This document shows, piece by piece, positions 1 through 11,999 of a DNA stretch of 64,000 nucleotides. The stretch comes from Megascapheus bottae (lineage: Eukaryota; Chordata; Mammalia; Rodentia; Geomyidae). The stretch lies in NCBI GenBank assembly GCA_024803745.1, contig JANJXV010000161.1:1376001-1440000 (forward strand). Direction: 5' to 3'. A program made the translations under genes and the position numbers. The notes under the pieces were generated by a model, which ran no database searches, was not told the DNA's origin, and saw nothing but the letters and a program-made list of their open reading frames with translations. How positions within the stretch are numbered: position 1 is the first letter of the stretch; each line of letters opens with the position of its first letter.

Positions 1-429
1 TTGGTAATTTCTACAGAAGGCCCATGCTTTCTGGAGTGCAGTGATGATTCTCAGTCTCCATCAGTCACCAGCTCCATTGGTGGGTTTTTCATCCGGAGTT
101 CAGGATAAGCTCTTCCACGATGACCCAAACCTAAGAATGGAAATAGGTACACAGTGGACAGAGTGGACTCTGCAAGTTGAAGTGTCACTCAACTTCCATG
201 AGGATCTAATGGAGGAACCTGTAGAACTGGAGTTTGGTCTGAACTCTGAGGAGGTGTAGGGTCTTTCTAATGAGTGCTTATTCCCGAGTCCTTTCAGAGG
301 ACAGACATTACCTGGCTGACACCACCCATAAAGGGCATTTTGCCAAGCTCTGTAGAAGTAAGGGCCAACCAATATCTAGACCACATGGGCTTCCTACTCA
401 CAGGTTCTGAGGCACCCACACCAGGACTT

Positions 430-1746
430 CTACTTTGTCTTGGTCTTACTGGTCGCACATTCCTCCAGCTGGTCAAAAAGTATGTGTTTAGAAGAGCAGG
501 TCCAAAGCCGGCATGTGGAGCCTCATATAGAGCTTGAGTTGTGTCAGGGTGTGGCAGTTCTTGAACTCGTAGAAATCACTGGGGTAGAAGTCCATTCACA
601 TCGTATAGATGGAACACATGATGCTGTGGGCACATTCGGTACAAGGAAAGTGAGAGCCCTCTCTCTCCATCCTGAGCATTTTACCAAAGCTGCTTTCTTG
701 CAGGACTCTAATGCTGTATCTGTCCTGCAGAGATGTGCACTTATGTGCTGGGAGGGGGGTAAGAGACACTCGAGAACAGGATGATTTTTACACCCCACTT
801 CCAGAAGCTTCTGAGAGAGGCCTCTATGCATCTGTCCAAAGTAAACGCACCTTAAATTAACTAAGTAAATGCTCTAAATAAATCAATAAGTGAATGCTCT
901 ACATAAAGAACTAAATGCTCATTCCTCTAATCTTAGCCACCCAGCAGGCTGAGCTCTGAAGATCACAGTGGAAAGCCAGTCTAGTCAGTAAAAGTCTAAA
1001 GGCACTTGTCTTCAATTAGGCAGCAAAAAGCCAGAACTTGACCTATGACTCAAATGGTACAGTGCTAATTTTTGAACACCAAAGGAATGGTATTTAGACC
1101 TGGGTTCAGGTTCAAGTGGCAGCACTGGACCACACACCAAAATGTAAATGCTTTCAGGTTCTAACAGGCAAAGCTATCACAATCCCTCCCTGATGGCTCA
1201 AAAGTGATTCAGCCCCCAGCTTTTCCTCTGACGCCAGTATTTCACAGGCCTCCGCCATTAGTACTGACACCTCATTTCTTACTGGGAAATGGGATTTCCT
1301 AGGATGTCACCTAGGTGAGGGCTGCAGTTGGGAGCCACTTACTCATGCCTGAAATCCAACTTCTCAGTAAGCACACTGTTGAGACTCCAGTAGCTTGTGA
1401 GGGAAATGAAATGGCATGGTGTCCCAGTCATAATGAAGTAGTTTGTGCACTTGTATCATGCTTAGCTCCCCTGTGATCACCCCAGTGAACCAAACAGGCT
1501 CAGAGAGGAGCCAAGTATTCCAAGGCTTGGCCAGAAGGGGTGAGCAAACCTGGGTTTGGGGGGGAACACTCACTTTTTCAAGAGAATTTCCAGCAACTAC
1601 TACATTGTCCTCCACTATTTGAAATTGTGCAGGAAGTTTCCCACATAAAAGAGATCACCTTTCTGGTAGGCAGCGATCAGCTTTGTCAGCAGCATCTCCA
1701 ACAGGCCTTCCTCCAGGATCCATTGGTTACAAGGCTCATTCAGAGT
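430..1746 (-). pseudogene. RalGDS/RGL-family REM-domain pseudogene, copy A
   Basis: Two exon-like blocks on the minus strand match the Ras-exchanger N-terminal (REM) domain of RalGDS-type guanine-nucleotide exchange factors. Block one (1746-1574) reads LLTKLIAAYQKGDLFYVGNF, then continues out to LLEILLKK immediately before a GTGAGT donor. The family has the pattern FLxTYRAFxTTQQVLDLLFKR there, and two adjacent TAG codons sit where the family has Gln-Gln. Block two (671 to about 430) reads DFYPSDFYEFKNCHTLTQL, then YMRLHMPALDLL, resembling the REM end 'YxxDF...L..LxxYxxLNMPGxDL'. After a frameshift it resumes as THILFDQLEECATS, like the family's RAHLLLAQLE. At least three in-frame stops plus the frameshift make it a pseudogene. 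Family assignment is by motif from memory. Confidence 0.6.
841..1573. other. Probable intron between the two REM-like blocks (copy A)
   Basis: I see no coding signal here. It lies between the GTGAGT donor after 1574 and the AG acceptor-like site before 671 of the RalGDS-like pseudogene. Its duplicate in copy B is 60571-61303. Confidence 0.4.
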
Positions 1747-2506
1747 CTGAGCTGACTTACCATCACATTATGCTGGCAAAACAGTGGATATTTCAAACGT
1801 AGGAATGCGACCACACTTCACACTGAGGAATTGGAATAGAGTAGATTGGAAATGACACACTCTAATCTCAGTATAGTCACTTGAAAGTACACAAGAAGGT
1901 TGTAGTGTGTGGGCAGGATGGTGGGTTCAAATAGGTTTCCTCTCAATATACCTCATCTGAGTTGCCCTGGAGTTTCCTGGCTTTCTTCCTAGAGAAATGC
2001 CTGATATACGGGAATTTTGGCTTGGCACTGGTCCAGAATCTACTTCTTCAAGTGAGAGATCCATATCTCTCATGCCTGAGATCCGAGCCTCCTGACCGTT
2101 GGCAACAGCACAGCAACATCTTTCTTCCTCCTGAGCCACAGGCCAAGGGAGCTGGCTTGAGCTGGTTGTCACATGCAGTGGCTTGGTTACCAGGGTTCCA
2201 TATTCTGTTCCATTGTGAGATAGGTAGGGTCACCTTTCAAGGCCCAATGACCAAAGCTCCTTGCTCACAGAACACCTCCCCAAAGACATACTGGAGGCTG
2301 AATCTCCCTTCCCACCTCACATATGGATGTAGTAAACAGCACACCTTTTTGTTCAAATCCCAAGTCATTAACTAGGCGTAATTGCGAGCCTGGTCTCAGG
2401 CTCAAGGAGCCTTTCTTAGGTAAGATCCAAACTTAACTGTCACTATTCCCCTTACCCTTCACAAGACATTTTGCTTCACAGTGCCTTCTCAGCTTGCATT
2501 TTGCCT

Positions 2507-2706
2507 CTTGCACATTTTCTTTGCTAGTCCTGGGACTTGACCTCAGAGCCTGACCATTGTTCTTAGGCTTTCTTTAGGCTATAGCTGTCCCACCAAGCCA
2601 CAGCACCACTTCCAGCGTTTTCTATGTATATAGTACTCCAGAATCAAACCAGAGTTTTTGTGTGGTAGCCAAGCACTCTACAAATAGATGAAACACCCAG
2701 GCCATC
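2507..2706 (-). mobile_element. Dimeric ID-like SINE
   Basis: Minus-strand SINE: read on plus it runs 'ctagtcctgggacttgacc', then the CCACAGCACCACTTCC middle, then 'gtagccaagcactctac'. This is the reverse complement of a two-unit ID-like element. The same insertion is present in every array spacer (for example 19733-19925, opposite strand), so it predates those duplications. Confidence 0.75.
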
Positions 2707-2940
2707 TTGCACATATTATTCACCTCAATCTACTACGACGTAGTTAGGTTTCTGTATCCTAATCTATTTTTCTTCCTGATGAATATCTGTGCTGTCATCT
2801 GTAAAAATGCAAGTGGGAAAATCACAGAAGCATTGGTGACATAAAAAAAGTCTTACAGACATAGATAAGTGTTCATCCGTTGTAGGAGAAAGGATATTTT
2901 CATATGATGATGATGATGACTATTTATAAATATTTTATCT

Positions 2941-3137
2941 GGGTTTAGAGTTTGGCCCAGTGGTAGAGTGCTTGCCTAGCATCCATGAAGATCTAGGTTT
3001 GAGTCCTTAATATCACACAGATATAAAAATCCTTATGGCAATGTGGCTCAAGTGGCAGAGGGCTAGACTTGGGAAAAGCCAAGAGCAGTGCTCAGGCCCT
3101 GAGTTCAAGCCCCAGGAATGGCAGAAAAAACCAAAAG
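2941..3137 (+). mobile_element. Dimeric ID-like SINE
   Basis: Plus-strand element with an ID-like first unit (cagtggtagagtgcttgcct), a second unit (tggctcaagtggcagagggc), the tail phrase caggccctgagttcaagcc, and an A-rich end. It recurs inverted in all four array spacers (for example 19310-19490). Confidence 0.85.
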
Positions 3138-3269
3138 AAAAGAAAAGAAAAGAAATGTGCTTTTTACAAGTTATTCACTCACAGCATTTGCCTCTGAATT
3201 CTTCGCTTCTGCATCTTGTGACTTATCCCTTTCCCTCAATGTAGACAAGAAAAACAGATTTTATTACTT

Positions 3270-4190
3270 GCTATCCTTTGTCCAATCTTTGGATATTAAT
3301 TCAAAATACAATATTGCCTGAGATATTGTGTGTGTGCATGTGTGTGTGTATCTGCCAATGTGTGCATGCACACATGTGTACAGGGTTCAGGGCTTACTCA
3401 TAGGGCCTGTGTGATAACCCTCAGCATCTTTTCCTCAAAGGTATTGGTCTTTCACTTGTAGCTTATTATAGCTAATTGGAGTTGAGAGATTCACTCAATT
3501 TCTTGCCCTGTGCATTGGAACCCAGTGCTGGGTTCTCATATTGTTAATTGTAGCTATAGAGAAGCCTGAGGTCTGGGGATCCTCGTTAGAATCCAGCCCC
3601 TGAAAGAAAGTCACTGATAGAAATCTTTATCTTCAGTTAAGCACGAATAAATAAGGCAAAAGTGGAACTGTGGCTCAGTTCCTCTTGTACCAGCCATGAG
3701 AAAATTAGTAATTGGCAGCACCTGGTCCCTGAGAGAAATCCTTAGCACCGGTTCAAAAAAAGAAAGAAAATAATGAAAAAAATTAAAACTTGCTGAGGAA
3801 TCCATAAGGATAAACGTGCCTGTGAATAATCTTGTCATTTCCGATTCCCTCAAGAGCTTAGGTCTCTCTGTATTTTATCAAGTTTTTTAAAGATATTTAC
3901 ATATTTTCTATCTTTCTTAAACAGAGATAGCCATCCACAAAACACAAACACAAACTCTCACACAGTATACCACCCACCCATAAGTGTCTGGCTATGTATA
4001 TATGTATAGTCATATGTATTGATCTGTCTCTCTATACTAATATATAAATGCATAAACATATATATTTAGACAAACAGGAAACATACATAGATAGGTCTCA
4101 CGCGTTTCCACATTTTGTGCAAGTCTTCTGAGTGCAACTTATCATTGTATTGTTTGTCAAGATAGAGTCCCTCTAACTTTTGGCCAACTT
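3270..4190. other. Non-genic stretch, TG- and AT-rich
   Basis: No gene is supported. It contains a TG-rich run (about 3330-3390), a degraded SINE-like patch around 3660-3760 and an AT-rich stretch (about 3990-4070). It is duplicated in copy B. Confidence 0.5.
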
Positions 4191-4195
4191 CTTGT

Positions 4196-4402
4196 CCTTT
4201 GATACTTTTTTCTGCCAGTCCTGGGTTTTGAACGCTAGGCCTGGATGCTGTCACTGAGCTTGAGCTTCTTGCATTCAGTAGTTTTTTGCAGATATGAGTC
4301 TCATGGAGTTTCTGTCCTGGGCTGGCTTTGAATTGTGATCCTCAGATCTCAAACTCCTGAGTAGCTAGGATGACAGTCTTGAGCTACCAGTACCTGGTTC
4401 CT
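4196..4402 (-). mobile_element. Composite B1-like/ID-like SINE
   Basis: Minus-strand composite. On plus it begins with an ID-like tail (ctgccagtcctgggttttga) and ends with the reverse complement of a 7SL/B1-type head (cctgagtagctaggatgaca). The first 75 bases recur at the window's right edge, where copy B is cut off. Confidence 0.75.
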
Positions 4403-4409
4403 TTGCCTC

Positions 4410-5600
4410 TTTTACCCTTTTTTTTGGCCCCACCACAGCCATGGTATCTACCTTCCTATGTTCTCTCCACCTGCCCCCAGACAGGGGTCTGACAGATGCT
4501 TTCCACCCACTTATTCATGTCCTCCTCTGTATTGGCTGACAGCTAAGACATGCACTCACATGTCTGGATGACAAACACAAAGCCATGTGATTGTTTCTCA
4601 GTCTGGAACATCCTATCAGATTTATAGCACCACAGAGGGTCAGGCTGATGCTCCTCCAGGGCTTCTTAAATTGTTCTCATATTAATCCACAACACGTTTG
4701 TCATCACTTGTCCAGCTAATTCATGGACTAAAGCAGCATTCCCTACAAACTTAGATCCCAATACCATGAGGACACTCAAGGGTGCATTAGGAGTGTGACC
4801 TGCAGGTGGATGTGAGCCTGTCTAAGTTGGAGGGGATTTCTCCACCACAGGAAATGGAATACAAATTTAGAATCTGCTTTCATGAGGTGACAATCTCTGG
4901 CAGATGTTCTTATCAAATGTGGCACTGCCTACTTCCAGCTTAAAACATGGGTTGATGACCCAGCATAACAGAGAATGTATTCACCCCGGCCCAACACATA
5001 GGCTGGGACCCTGAACTTTCAGGTAGCATTTGGCTTTGAAGGTCATGAGATCTTAGTCTACAAATGATGAGCCCCCTCCCGTGAGGCATAGCAAACGGAG
5101 CCAAAGTGCAACCCAGTTAAGCACCAGATCAAGCTTCCCTTCTTCAGTAGGGTATGGTTTGAAAACTGTGCATAGCTTCTGTTTGAAGCCAGTCCAGAAA
5201 GGAAAGTCCATGAAACTCTCATTTCCAGTTAACTGCCAAGGGGGTGGGGGAAGTCACAGGCTGGGGATGCACAGGATGATCCATGGGCCCTGTGCAGCTA
5301 CTGGGTCACCCCCTTCTGCATCTCAGCCTTTGGCTTTGAGCTCTGTGATCATCAAGATGTGCACAGTCTGTACTCTGGCTGGCAGAAGAAATGACCCTGG
5401 GAAGACAATTGTAGACCCTTTGTGAGTGTAGGAAGGGGTAGGCTGGACACCCAGTCCAAGAGGAGCTAAAACTGGAGTCTAGGGGTGTGCAAGGAGTGGG
5501 TGTGAGGGTTGTGGGCAGTCACAGTCACGGCAGAGGTGGCTCTGTCTGTGGGGTGAGTGCCTCCCTGCAGGCACAGTACTGGACATATCAGAGATCCACA
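4410..5600. other. Unique-looking non-genic sequence
   Basis: No domain, splice structure or recognised repeat stands out. The short open frames here have no family resemblance I can name. Confidence 0.4.
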
Positions 5601-5603
5601 TGA

Positions 5604-5723
5604 AAAGGAAAAGCTGGAAATGGCACTATGGTTCAAATGGTAGAGCATCAACCTTGAGCAAAAGAGCTCAGGGACAGTACCCAGGACCTGAGTTCAAGCC
5701 TCATGACTGTAAAAGAAAAAGAA
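5604..5723 (+). mobile_element. ID-like SINE, second unit only
   Basis: This shows the second-unit signature (aaatggcactatggttcaaa), 'gagttcaagcctcatgactg' and an A-rich tail. The first unit is missing, so it is a truncated copy. Confidence 0.7.
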
Positions 5724-5729
5724 CCAGGA

Positions 5730-6945
5730 CTATGAGATGGAACCTGGTACTCTCTTGGTCTAATCAGACACAAGAAGAGGCCGGGATAGGCTGTGGAAAA
5801 ACACAGAGAACATCTTCCCCCAGCTCATCCTGTCCTGCATGCTGGGGCAGCCATGTAACTAGGGCTACGGTGAGATCATCTTCACCCCTGTGCTGCCATC
5901 TGAATTGTAGGCCTCTGTCCTGGCATGGGGTGTCCTGATGGCTGAGCAGGTGCCCTAACCCTAGATGGAGAGCAGCCACTGACTGTGGTAGCTAAGGAGA
6001 GATCTGTTCCATAGCTATCAGGCCACCCAGCATGGGAGCCATAACCACCCCTCACCCAGGTAGAGGCCAATGGTTCTCCAGGTGCTACTAACATTGCCCC
6101 ACCCCTAGCTCTGGGTACACGTGACATTCCCTCCACAAGGAGCAGGACTAAGTGAAGGATCAGGAAGCTGCCAATGGGCTTCAGATGATGTCCAGGCTGG
6201 CACTACAGATGGCCTCACTCTGTCACCACCTTCCCCTGCCTCCATCATTCCTCCATCATGCCTCTCTACCTCCCACCCATTAACCTTGGAAACCAATGAA
6301 CTGGGCTCTCATCATTCCTCTCATCTCTTCACCCACCTTGCCATGCGTCCATCCCTCTGTCACTTCCACCCCACACACATCCCAACACCAGCCACCCTGT
6401 AGCTTATGAGGATCCCAGAGGAAGCTCTTGGTGAAGGGCTTGTGACCACAAAACAGTTACTATCACCCGCTCAGGCCTGATCCACCACAGAATAAGAACA
6501 GCCAAGCAGGCACACACTGCAGCAGAGTTGCTCTGCTGCCACCCTGATTTCTTCATGGCCAGGACTTGGCTCTCCTCAGCCTCCCAGCTCAGTAACCAGA
6601 ACATTGTGCTTTCACAGAGCCATGGCTTCCAGTCTCCATGGACACAATGACATCAAGGTGATGCCAACTTCCCCATCTCTATATAGTTCTAACTATGGGA
6701 TGGGAGCTGAGGTTCTCTTCTGTGACTCCATCCGCTAAGAGGCTCTTGCAGATTTCTATCCTTTGCTCATCATGGTGACTCTTTGGTTAACAAGTCACTG
6801 CTGGGCTTCCAGTTCACCACATATAGAACCCATACTCCAACACTTTTCTTAGAAGGACTGATGACTTTTAAATATTCTCTAGTTTTAAATTTCTAGTTCC
6901 TTCTCTCTTTCATTTATTATTTCCCTTCCTCACATACTTCCCTTT
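5730..6945. other. Unique-looking, GC-richer non-genic stretch
   Basis: Several overlapping open frames occur on both strands because stops are rare in this GC-richer sequence. None shows a domain, codon consistency or splice context that I can support as a gene. Confidence 0.4.
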
Positions 6946-6951
6946 TTTTAC

Positions 6952-7178
6952 CTTCCTTCTTTCATTCCTGGACTTGAACTCAAGACCTGGACCTTTTTCT
7001 TAGCTTTTCTTTGCTCAAGGTAGCACTCTAGCTCTTGAGCCACAGCTCTACTTCAATCTTTGTTCTTGCTCTAAACTGGGAGTATGAGTCTCATGCATTT
7101 TTCCCTTTGCTGGGTTGGTTTTAAACCACAATACTAAGATCAGGATCCTGAATATGCCTCGGATTACAGGTATTATCT
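6952..7178 (-). mobile_element. Composite B1-like/ID-like SINE (diverged)
   Basis: On plus it carries 'cctggacttgaactcaagac', then 'cttgagccacagctctactt', then a degraded B1-like end ('ggattacagg'). It is minus-strand and old. Confidence 0.65.
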
Positions 7179-7184
7179 AATCAA

Positions 7185-8118
7185 AACAAATTCCTGATTT
7201 CTTTTTTAGACATAATTAGTTCTTTCAGGTGAGCCACCAGCCACTCATGCAAGAGCATTGCAGGATCCCAGCATTCATCTTGTCTCCAGTCTTATTCCAT
7301 CCATCTCACAATGGTCATCTAAAACACCCTGCTGCATGCCTGAAGTCGCAAGGAACGTTCTCAACGCCATGAGAAGCCCCCTTAAGCTCTGCCTCAGACA
7401 TGCCCAGCCCCCATCCCACTTCCACATGAGCATTTGTTTAGGAGAAATTTCCTGAGTACATCATCATCTTTTCCTCACCATTCAAATTTCATCTTTGGAG
7501 TCATTTCTCCCAGACAAAGAGGAACATGATCCATGGTTTGATAGCAGCTCCAGCTTCATAGTCCCAGCCACCAACAACCCCCCATTACCCTGCCAGACAC
7601 CTGAATTCAAGGACAATGTTTTCACTACCCCTGACTCTTATCAAATGTTTTAACTTATACAGTGCATTAAAATAATTTTACTAAATGGAATAAACACATG
7701 GCATCAAGCTTCAGAATCTTTGCACCTGAACTTTTAGTGAATCACAGACACACCAGCATTTCTGTAGCCAACAGAAATCTTAGCTTTGAGATTTCAGCAT
7801 TCCTGGTATCCAAGTTTGGATGTGCTTACACTGCCCTTAATGGGGCACTTCAATCACACAATCCCACAACAATCACTGTCATTTGACATTCACTGGTAGG
7901 TGGTGCTAGGAAAAAGACTGATGTGCCAACTCCATGCTGGCTTGACCTATGCCATCTTCAAACCTGGAGCAAGTGGGGCTCCTCTCTCCATGACATCTTT
8001 TGTGTACTACCCCAGGAGGACCTTTACCTTGAGACAAAATTATGAAGACTATCTCTACCAGCAAAGATTCCAGTGAGATGTGCCTACATGGATAAAGCTA
8101 AAATCTCACTAAAGTGAG
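7185..8118. other. Non-genic stretch
   Basis: I see no gene or recognisable repeat here. Confidence 0.4.
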
Positions 8119-8119
8119 G

Positions 8120-8345
8120 TTGTTGGCAGTGCTGGAGCCTGAACTCAGGGCCTGGGCACTAAGCATTTGTACTCAAGACTAGCCCTTTACCACTTGAGCC
8201 CAAATTCCATTCCCAGCTGTTTTTATTTTTGGTGTAAGAATTTATCAGACTTTCCTGTTCTAGGTGACTTGGAACTTCCATACTCAGATCTGAGCCTCCT
8301 GACCAGTCTGGATTAAAAGTGTGGATCAGCCATGCGCCACACCTG
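8120..8345 (-). mobile_element. Composite B1-like/ID-like SINE (diverged)
   Basis: On plus it reads 'gagcctgaactcagggcctg', then 'taccacttgagcccaaattc', then 'ctgagcctcctgaccagtct'. The B1-like half is eroded. Confidence 0.65.
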
Positions 8346-8737
8346 AGGACTTTTGCCAGCACATTTTTTCCCAAAAATTAGAAGAGGAAGATGTGGGAGG
8401 GTTGGGCTCATCCTGCCCTGCATATGAAGGAGAGCATCAGCGCCTGAACTTCATTCCCTGTTGTAGGCTGCTGGAGGAAAAGGAAGCAAATAGGCACAGG
8501 CTGGCAGCAGATGCCACAGAACAACTTGTGACCAAGACTCCCAGAGCAGACCTCAGAATCAATGACAGAGTTGGATCTACCCAGTAACAGAGGCAGTAGT
8601 GACACCTGAAACTGCGAGTTTGAGCCTTTGCTGCTAGTAAACAGGGCCACCTATGTCTCAATGAGAAAGGTGAGATTTTGGTGGAGAAGGTGAGATTAAA
8701 CATTATGTATCATGCCAGAAGACAGACTATAAGGGGT

Positions 8738-9612
8738 CTTTTATTATTCCAAGTGAAATTTTGGATTTCCTCTTCTGTTTCTTTAAAGAATAACATTGGG
8801 ATATTGATGAATATTGCACTGAATTTGTAGATAGTCCCTATCAAGATTGCCATTTTTACAATATTACTTCTTCCAAACCAGGAGCATAGGTTTTTGCATT
8901 TCCTCAGTTCTGCGTTAATTTCCTTCTCCAGAGTTTATAGTTCCATCAAAAAGATGCTTTACATTCTAAGTTAATTCCTAGGTATTTTATTTTCTTTGAT
9001 AGCAAAATGAGTTGCTATCCTGATTCTTGCCTCATTCCTCTCATTTGTTGGCATATAGGAAGGCAGTTGACATTGAGGGTTAATTTTATACCCTGCTACC
9101 TTACCAAAGTTTTATATCAGCTCAAGCAGCTTCGGAGTAGAGTCTATAGGGTTCTTTAAACACAGAATCATGTCATCTGTAAGGAGAGAAAGTTTCAGTT
9201 CCTCTTTCCCTTTTCCTCCTCACTCCAGTTAGAATGGCCAAGATCCAGAAATCTAATAACGTATGTTGTAGGGGATGTGGCCAGGAGGGATCACTACTAC
9301 ACTGCTGGTGGGATTGCAAACTCGTTCAACCACTATGGAAAGCACTATGGCAGTATCCCAAAAAGACTAAACATAGAGCTCCCCTGTGATCCAGCAATTT
9401 CACTACTTGCCAATCGTCCAGATAGGACACACTAAATTCACTAGAACAATAACATTTATCACAGCACTATTTACTATAACAAAGGTATGGAACCAACCCA
9501 GATGCCCGTCAGTTGATGGGTAGATCAAATATGGTATTTTTACACAATGGAATTCTGTGCTTCTGTCAGAAAGAATGACATAGACGAATTTGTAAGGAAA
9601 TAGAAAGACTGT
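8738..9612. mobile_element. L1 ORF2 fragment with 5' inversion (twin-priming-like)
   Basis: 8738-9215 is L1 ORF2 reverse-transcriptase sequence in minus orientation, matching array positions 22257-22745. From about 9220 to 9612 the sequence is a more 3' part of ORF2 in plus orientation, matching the reverse complement of about 21456-21055, including the GGATGTGGCCAGGAGGGATC zinc-knuckle coding region. An inverted upstream segment followed by a sense downstream segment, with the ~0.8 kb between them missing, is the classic 5'-inversion structure of L1 insertions. The expected 3' UTR and poly-A are absent; a CT microsatellite follows. Confidence 0.8.
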
Positions 9613-9692
9613 AAAGTTTAGAAATTAGTTTCTGTCTCCTTCTCTCTCTCCTTCTCTATCTCTGTAAAATTTACAAGTTCCTGTTTCTCTCT

Positions 9693-9697
<5 letters not shown>

Positions 9698-9768
<71 letters not shown>
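9698..9768 (+). repeat. (CT)n microsatellite
   Basis: About 71 bases of uninterrupted CT dinucleotide, preceded by interrupted CT-rich sequence from about 9640. It abuts the A-tail end of a minus-strand SINE, a common birthplace of such repeats. Confidence 0.97.
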
Positions 9769-9769
<1 letters not shown>

Positions 9770-9770
<1 letters not shown>

Positions 9771-9945
9771 ATCCTTAGGCTTGAACTCAGGGCCTGAGCT
9801 ACTTTTGCTCAAGGTTAGCACTCTACCATTTGAACCACAGTGCTGCTTCTGGCTTGCTCTTTTCACGTAGTATTGAGGAATCTAACCCAGGCCTTCATCC
9901 TTGATAGGTTAGCACTCTACCACTAAGCCACACAGTCAGCTTTTA
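9770..9945 (-). mobile_element. Dimeric ID-like SINE
   Basis: On plus it reads 'ggcttgaactcagggcctga', then the middle CCACAGTGCTGCTTCTGG, then 'ttagcactctaccactaagc'. It sits directly beyond the last decayed zinc finger of the KRAB pseudogene. Confidence 0.8.
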
Positions 9946-9954
9946 GAGGTTCCT

Positions 9955-11991
9955 GACAAAGGTTTTCCTACATGCTATTATTTCTTCTGTGAGTGCTCTT
10001 AATGCTTGCTGAAGGTTGACTTTGTTTAGAAGACTTACCTTAATGCTCCCATATACAGAGATTCTATATATAGCTAAATGTTTTTCATTACTCAGAATTT
10101 CTCTATTGTGTATGTTCTGAAATGTACTGAAGACTGACTTCTGATTAAAAGTCATTGCACATTTGTTCTATTCATTAGTTTTCTTTTCTTCTATGGGAAT
10201 CAGGTTTGTGATGAACACAGAAGTATGCCTTCCAGGTCAAACACTTTCCACATTTGTAATATTCATAAGGTTTTTCTCTCCTATGTGCATTTTATACTTA
10301 GTCATACGTTCATGATGGATTTTTCATATTCTTATATTCATACGATTTTTATCCTGTGTCTGTGTGGTATCATGCAAACTCAACTATGAGTTCTTCAAAA
10401 AAAATTCCCTTTCATTTTATTCATAGGATTCTATCCTTTGGGTGTTTAGTGATAAATCTTCACTTGTGCCTTCTGGGGAAAAGACTGAACATTTGCTACA
10501 TTCATTAAGGGTTTTATCTTGTGTTGGTTCTGTGACACAAGCTGAGTTTTCTTCCACAGACTAAAAAGTCTTTCCTATTTATTACATTGCTAAGGCTTCT
10601 CATATGTGTGAACTCTCTTACGCTTCTTGAAGGGTCAATACTGCACGAAAGACTTTCAACTTTGGTTATATTCCTAAGGTTTCTAATATGTGTGAATTCT
10701 GTTATGCCTCCTGTAATGTGACTTCCATCTGAAGGTCTTACCACATTTGATGCACTCGTACAGTTTCTCTCCTGTGTGTGTTCTCTGATGCAATTTGAGG
10801 GAAGACTTCCATTTGAAAGACATTCCACATCGGTTACCTTCATAAGGTTTTTCTCCTGTTTGAATTGTCATATGCATGTTGAGGTTTGGCTTCTGTGTGA
10901 AGGACTTTTCACATATGTTACACTCATAAGGTGTTTCTCCTGAGTATATTCTCTGATGAACATGGAGTTTTACCTTCCATTTGAAAGACTTTCCGCATTC
11001 ACTACATGCATAAGTTTTCTCTCCTGTGTGTGTTCTATTATGCCCATCAAGATATGACTTCCACTTGAAGGTCTTTCCACATTTGTTGCACACATAAGAT
11101 TTCTCTCCTGTGTGTGTTATTTGATGAACTCGAAGGTGTATCTTCTGGGTGAAAGACTTTTCACATTTGTTACATTCATAAGGTTTCTCTTCTGTGTGTC
11201 TTCTCTGGTGCAAAGTGAGGTATGATTTCAGTCTAAAAGTCTTCCCACATTTATCCCATTCATAAGATTTCTCTTCTGTGTGAGATCTCTGATGTGTGCT
11301 GATTGCTGAATTCTGGGCAGAAATTTTATTACGTTCCTCATATTCATAAGGTTTGTCTTCTCTTGGAGATCGAGGTTGGAGCGTCAGGTCTGACTTCTCA
11401 GAAATTAATTTTCACACATGATGTACGCATCACATATCTCAGGATATTTGCTCTGAGGTATTGTAAGGCGTATTTCATTACTGAAAGATTTCTCACATTC
11501 ACTACATATATGAGGAGTCTCTCCTGTGTACATTTTCGGATGTGTAGTGATGGTTGGTGTTAAGTACAATATTTTTCATCACACAGTACATTTAGCAGTT
11601 TTCCTCCCTCCCTGAAGAATTTCTTGGGCAGGGAGAACAGAATTATGATACTGCAGATCTTTTGGACTGTCACAATCATGAATAAAATGCTCTGAATATC
11701 CGATGGATTTTTTAAGAACAGGAGACATACGAGATCTATATGCAGTATGCATCTCATCAGGCTTAGGAGACAGAAGCATGTTCTGACACTTAATGAACTC
11801 CTCAGTCCTCACCCCTAAGTTGTTACCGTTATTACTAATCAGCTCTGAATTATGTGTAGAGCTCAAATTTAAAGTTGTTGCAAATCTCACGTTTTCCTCC
11901 ACTTCGATACTACTTGCAACTGCTACTTCACAAAGACATTCATGTGGATTTTCCTGGCATGTCTTGAACACATTTTCCATTACCTGGACAT
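9955..11991 (-). pseudogene. Spacer plus degenerate C2H2 finger exon
   Basis: The exon starts after TTTTAG at 11992 and continues in frame from KRAB-B as DVQVMENVFKTCQENPHECL for about 137 codons, to TGA at 11579-11581. Finger relics start at about 11555 (TGETPHICSECEKSF), hit TAA at 11405-11407, and change frame. The readable block at 11348-10683 has one finger lacking both Cys, one with Cys to Trp, two normal fingers (ECNKCEKSF, VCNKCGKTF), two whose last His became Tyr or Gln, one with Cys to Gly, and one final normal finger. The TGEKPY-type linkers are clear. Below 10683 the fingers fall apart but traces persist (NQKSVFSTFQNIHNRE near 10130; ACRKTFVRN near 9965). Confidence 0.85.
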
Positions 11992-11999
11992 CTAAAATG

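Larger units (their letters stand above)
1899..3259 (+). repeat. Founder-like segment homologous to the L1-array spacers (opposite strand)
   Basis: The reverse complement of this 1.36-kb segment is colinear with each of the four non-L1 spacers at 19196-20553, 26591-27983, 38544-39923 and 45977-47358. The match begins at 'gttgtagtgtgtg' (abutting the L1 poly-A end in the array) and ends at 'aaaacagat' (abutting the L1 5' end in the array). Identity ranges from near-identical to about 75% in the short stretches I compared. It includes two SINEs and a GAT-type microsatellite in the same order. Confidence 0.85.
1..4270 (+). repeat. Segmental duplication, copy A (direct, left edge of window)
   Basis: This block matches 59732-64000 in the same orientation with an offset of 59730-59731 bases. 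In the first 1.9 kb I count roughly two dozen substitutions and one single-base indel, so identity is about 98-99% by eye. The homology begins at base 1 and copy B runs to the last base of the window, so neither outer boundary is visible. It contains the RalGDS-like pseudogene, two ID-dimer SINEs, and the 1899-3259 segment whose inverted homologues form the spacers of the L1 array. A tandem duplication of a ~59.7-kb unit is the simplest reading; an uncollapsed haplotype or assembly artefact is the alternative. Confidence 0.93.

Noticed and set aside
2941..3010. tRNA-like sequence (box A/B-like)
   Set aside because: It is the tRNA-derived head of an ID-like SINE, not a functional tRNA gene.
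5081..6604. Overlapping open frames in the GC-richer stretch
   Set aside because: No recognisable domains, splice-consistent structure or duplication-conserved frame supports a gene.
9618..9866. Arg-Glu dipeptide repeat frame
   Set aside because: It is a translation of the (CT)n microsatellite and SINE tail.
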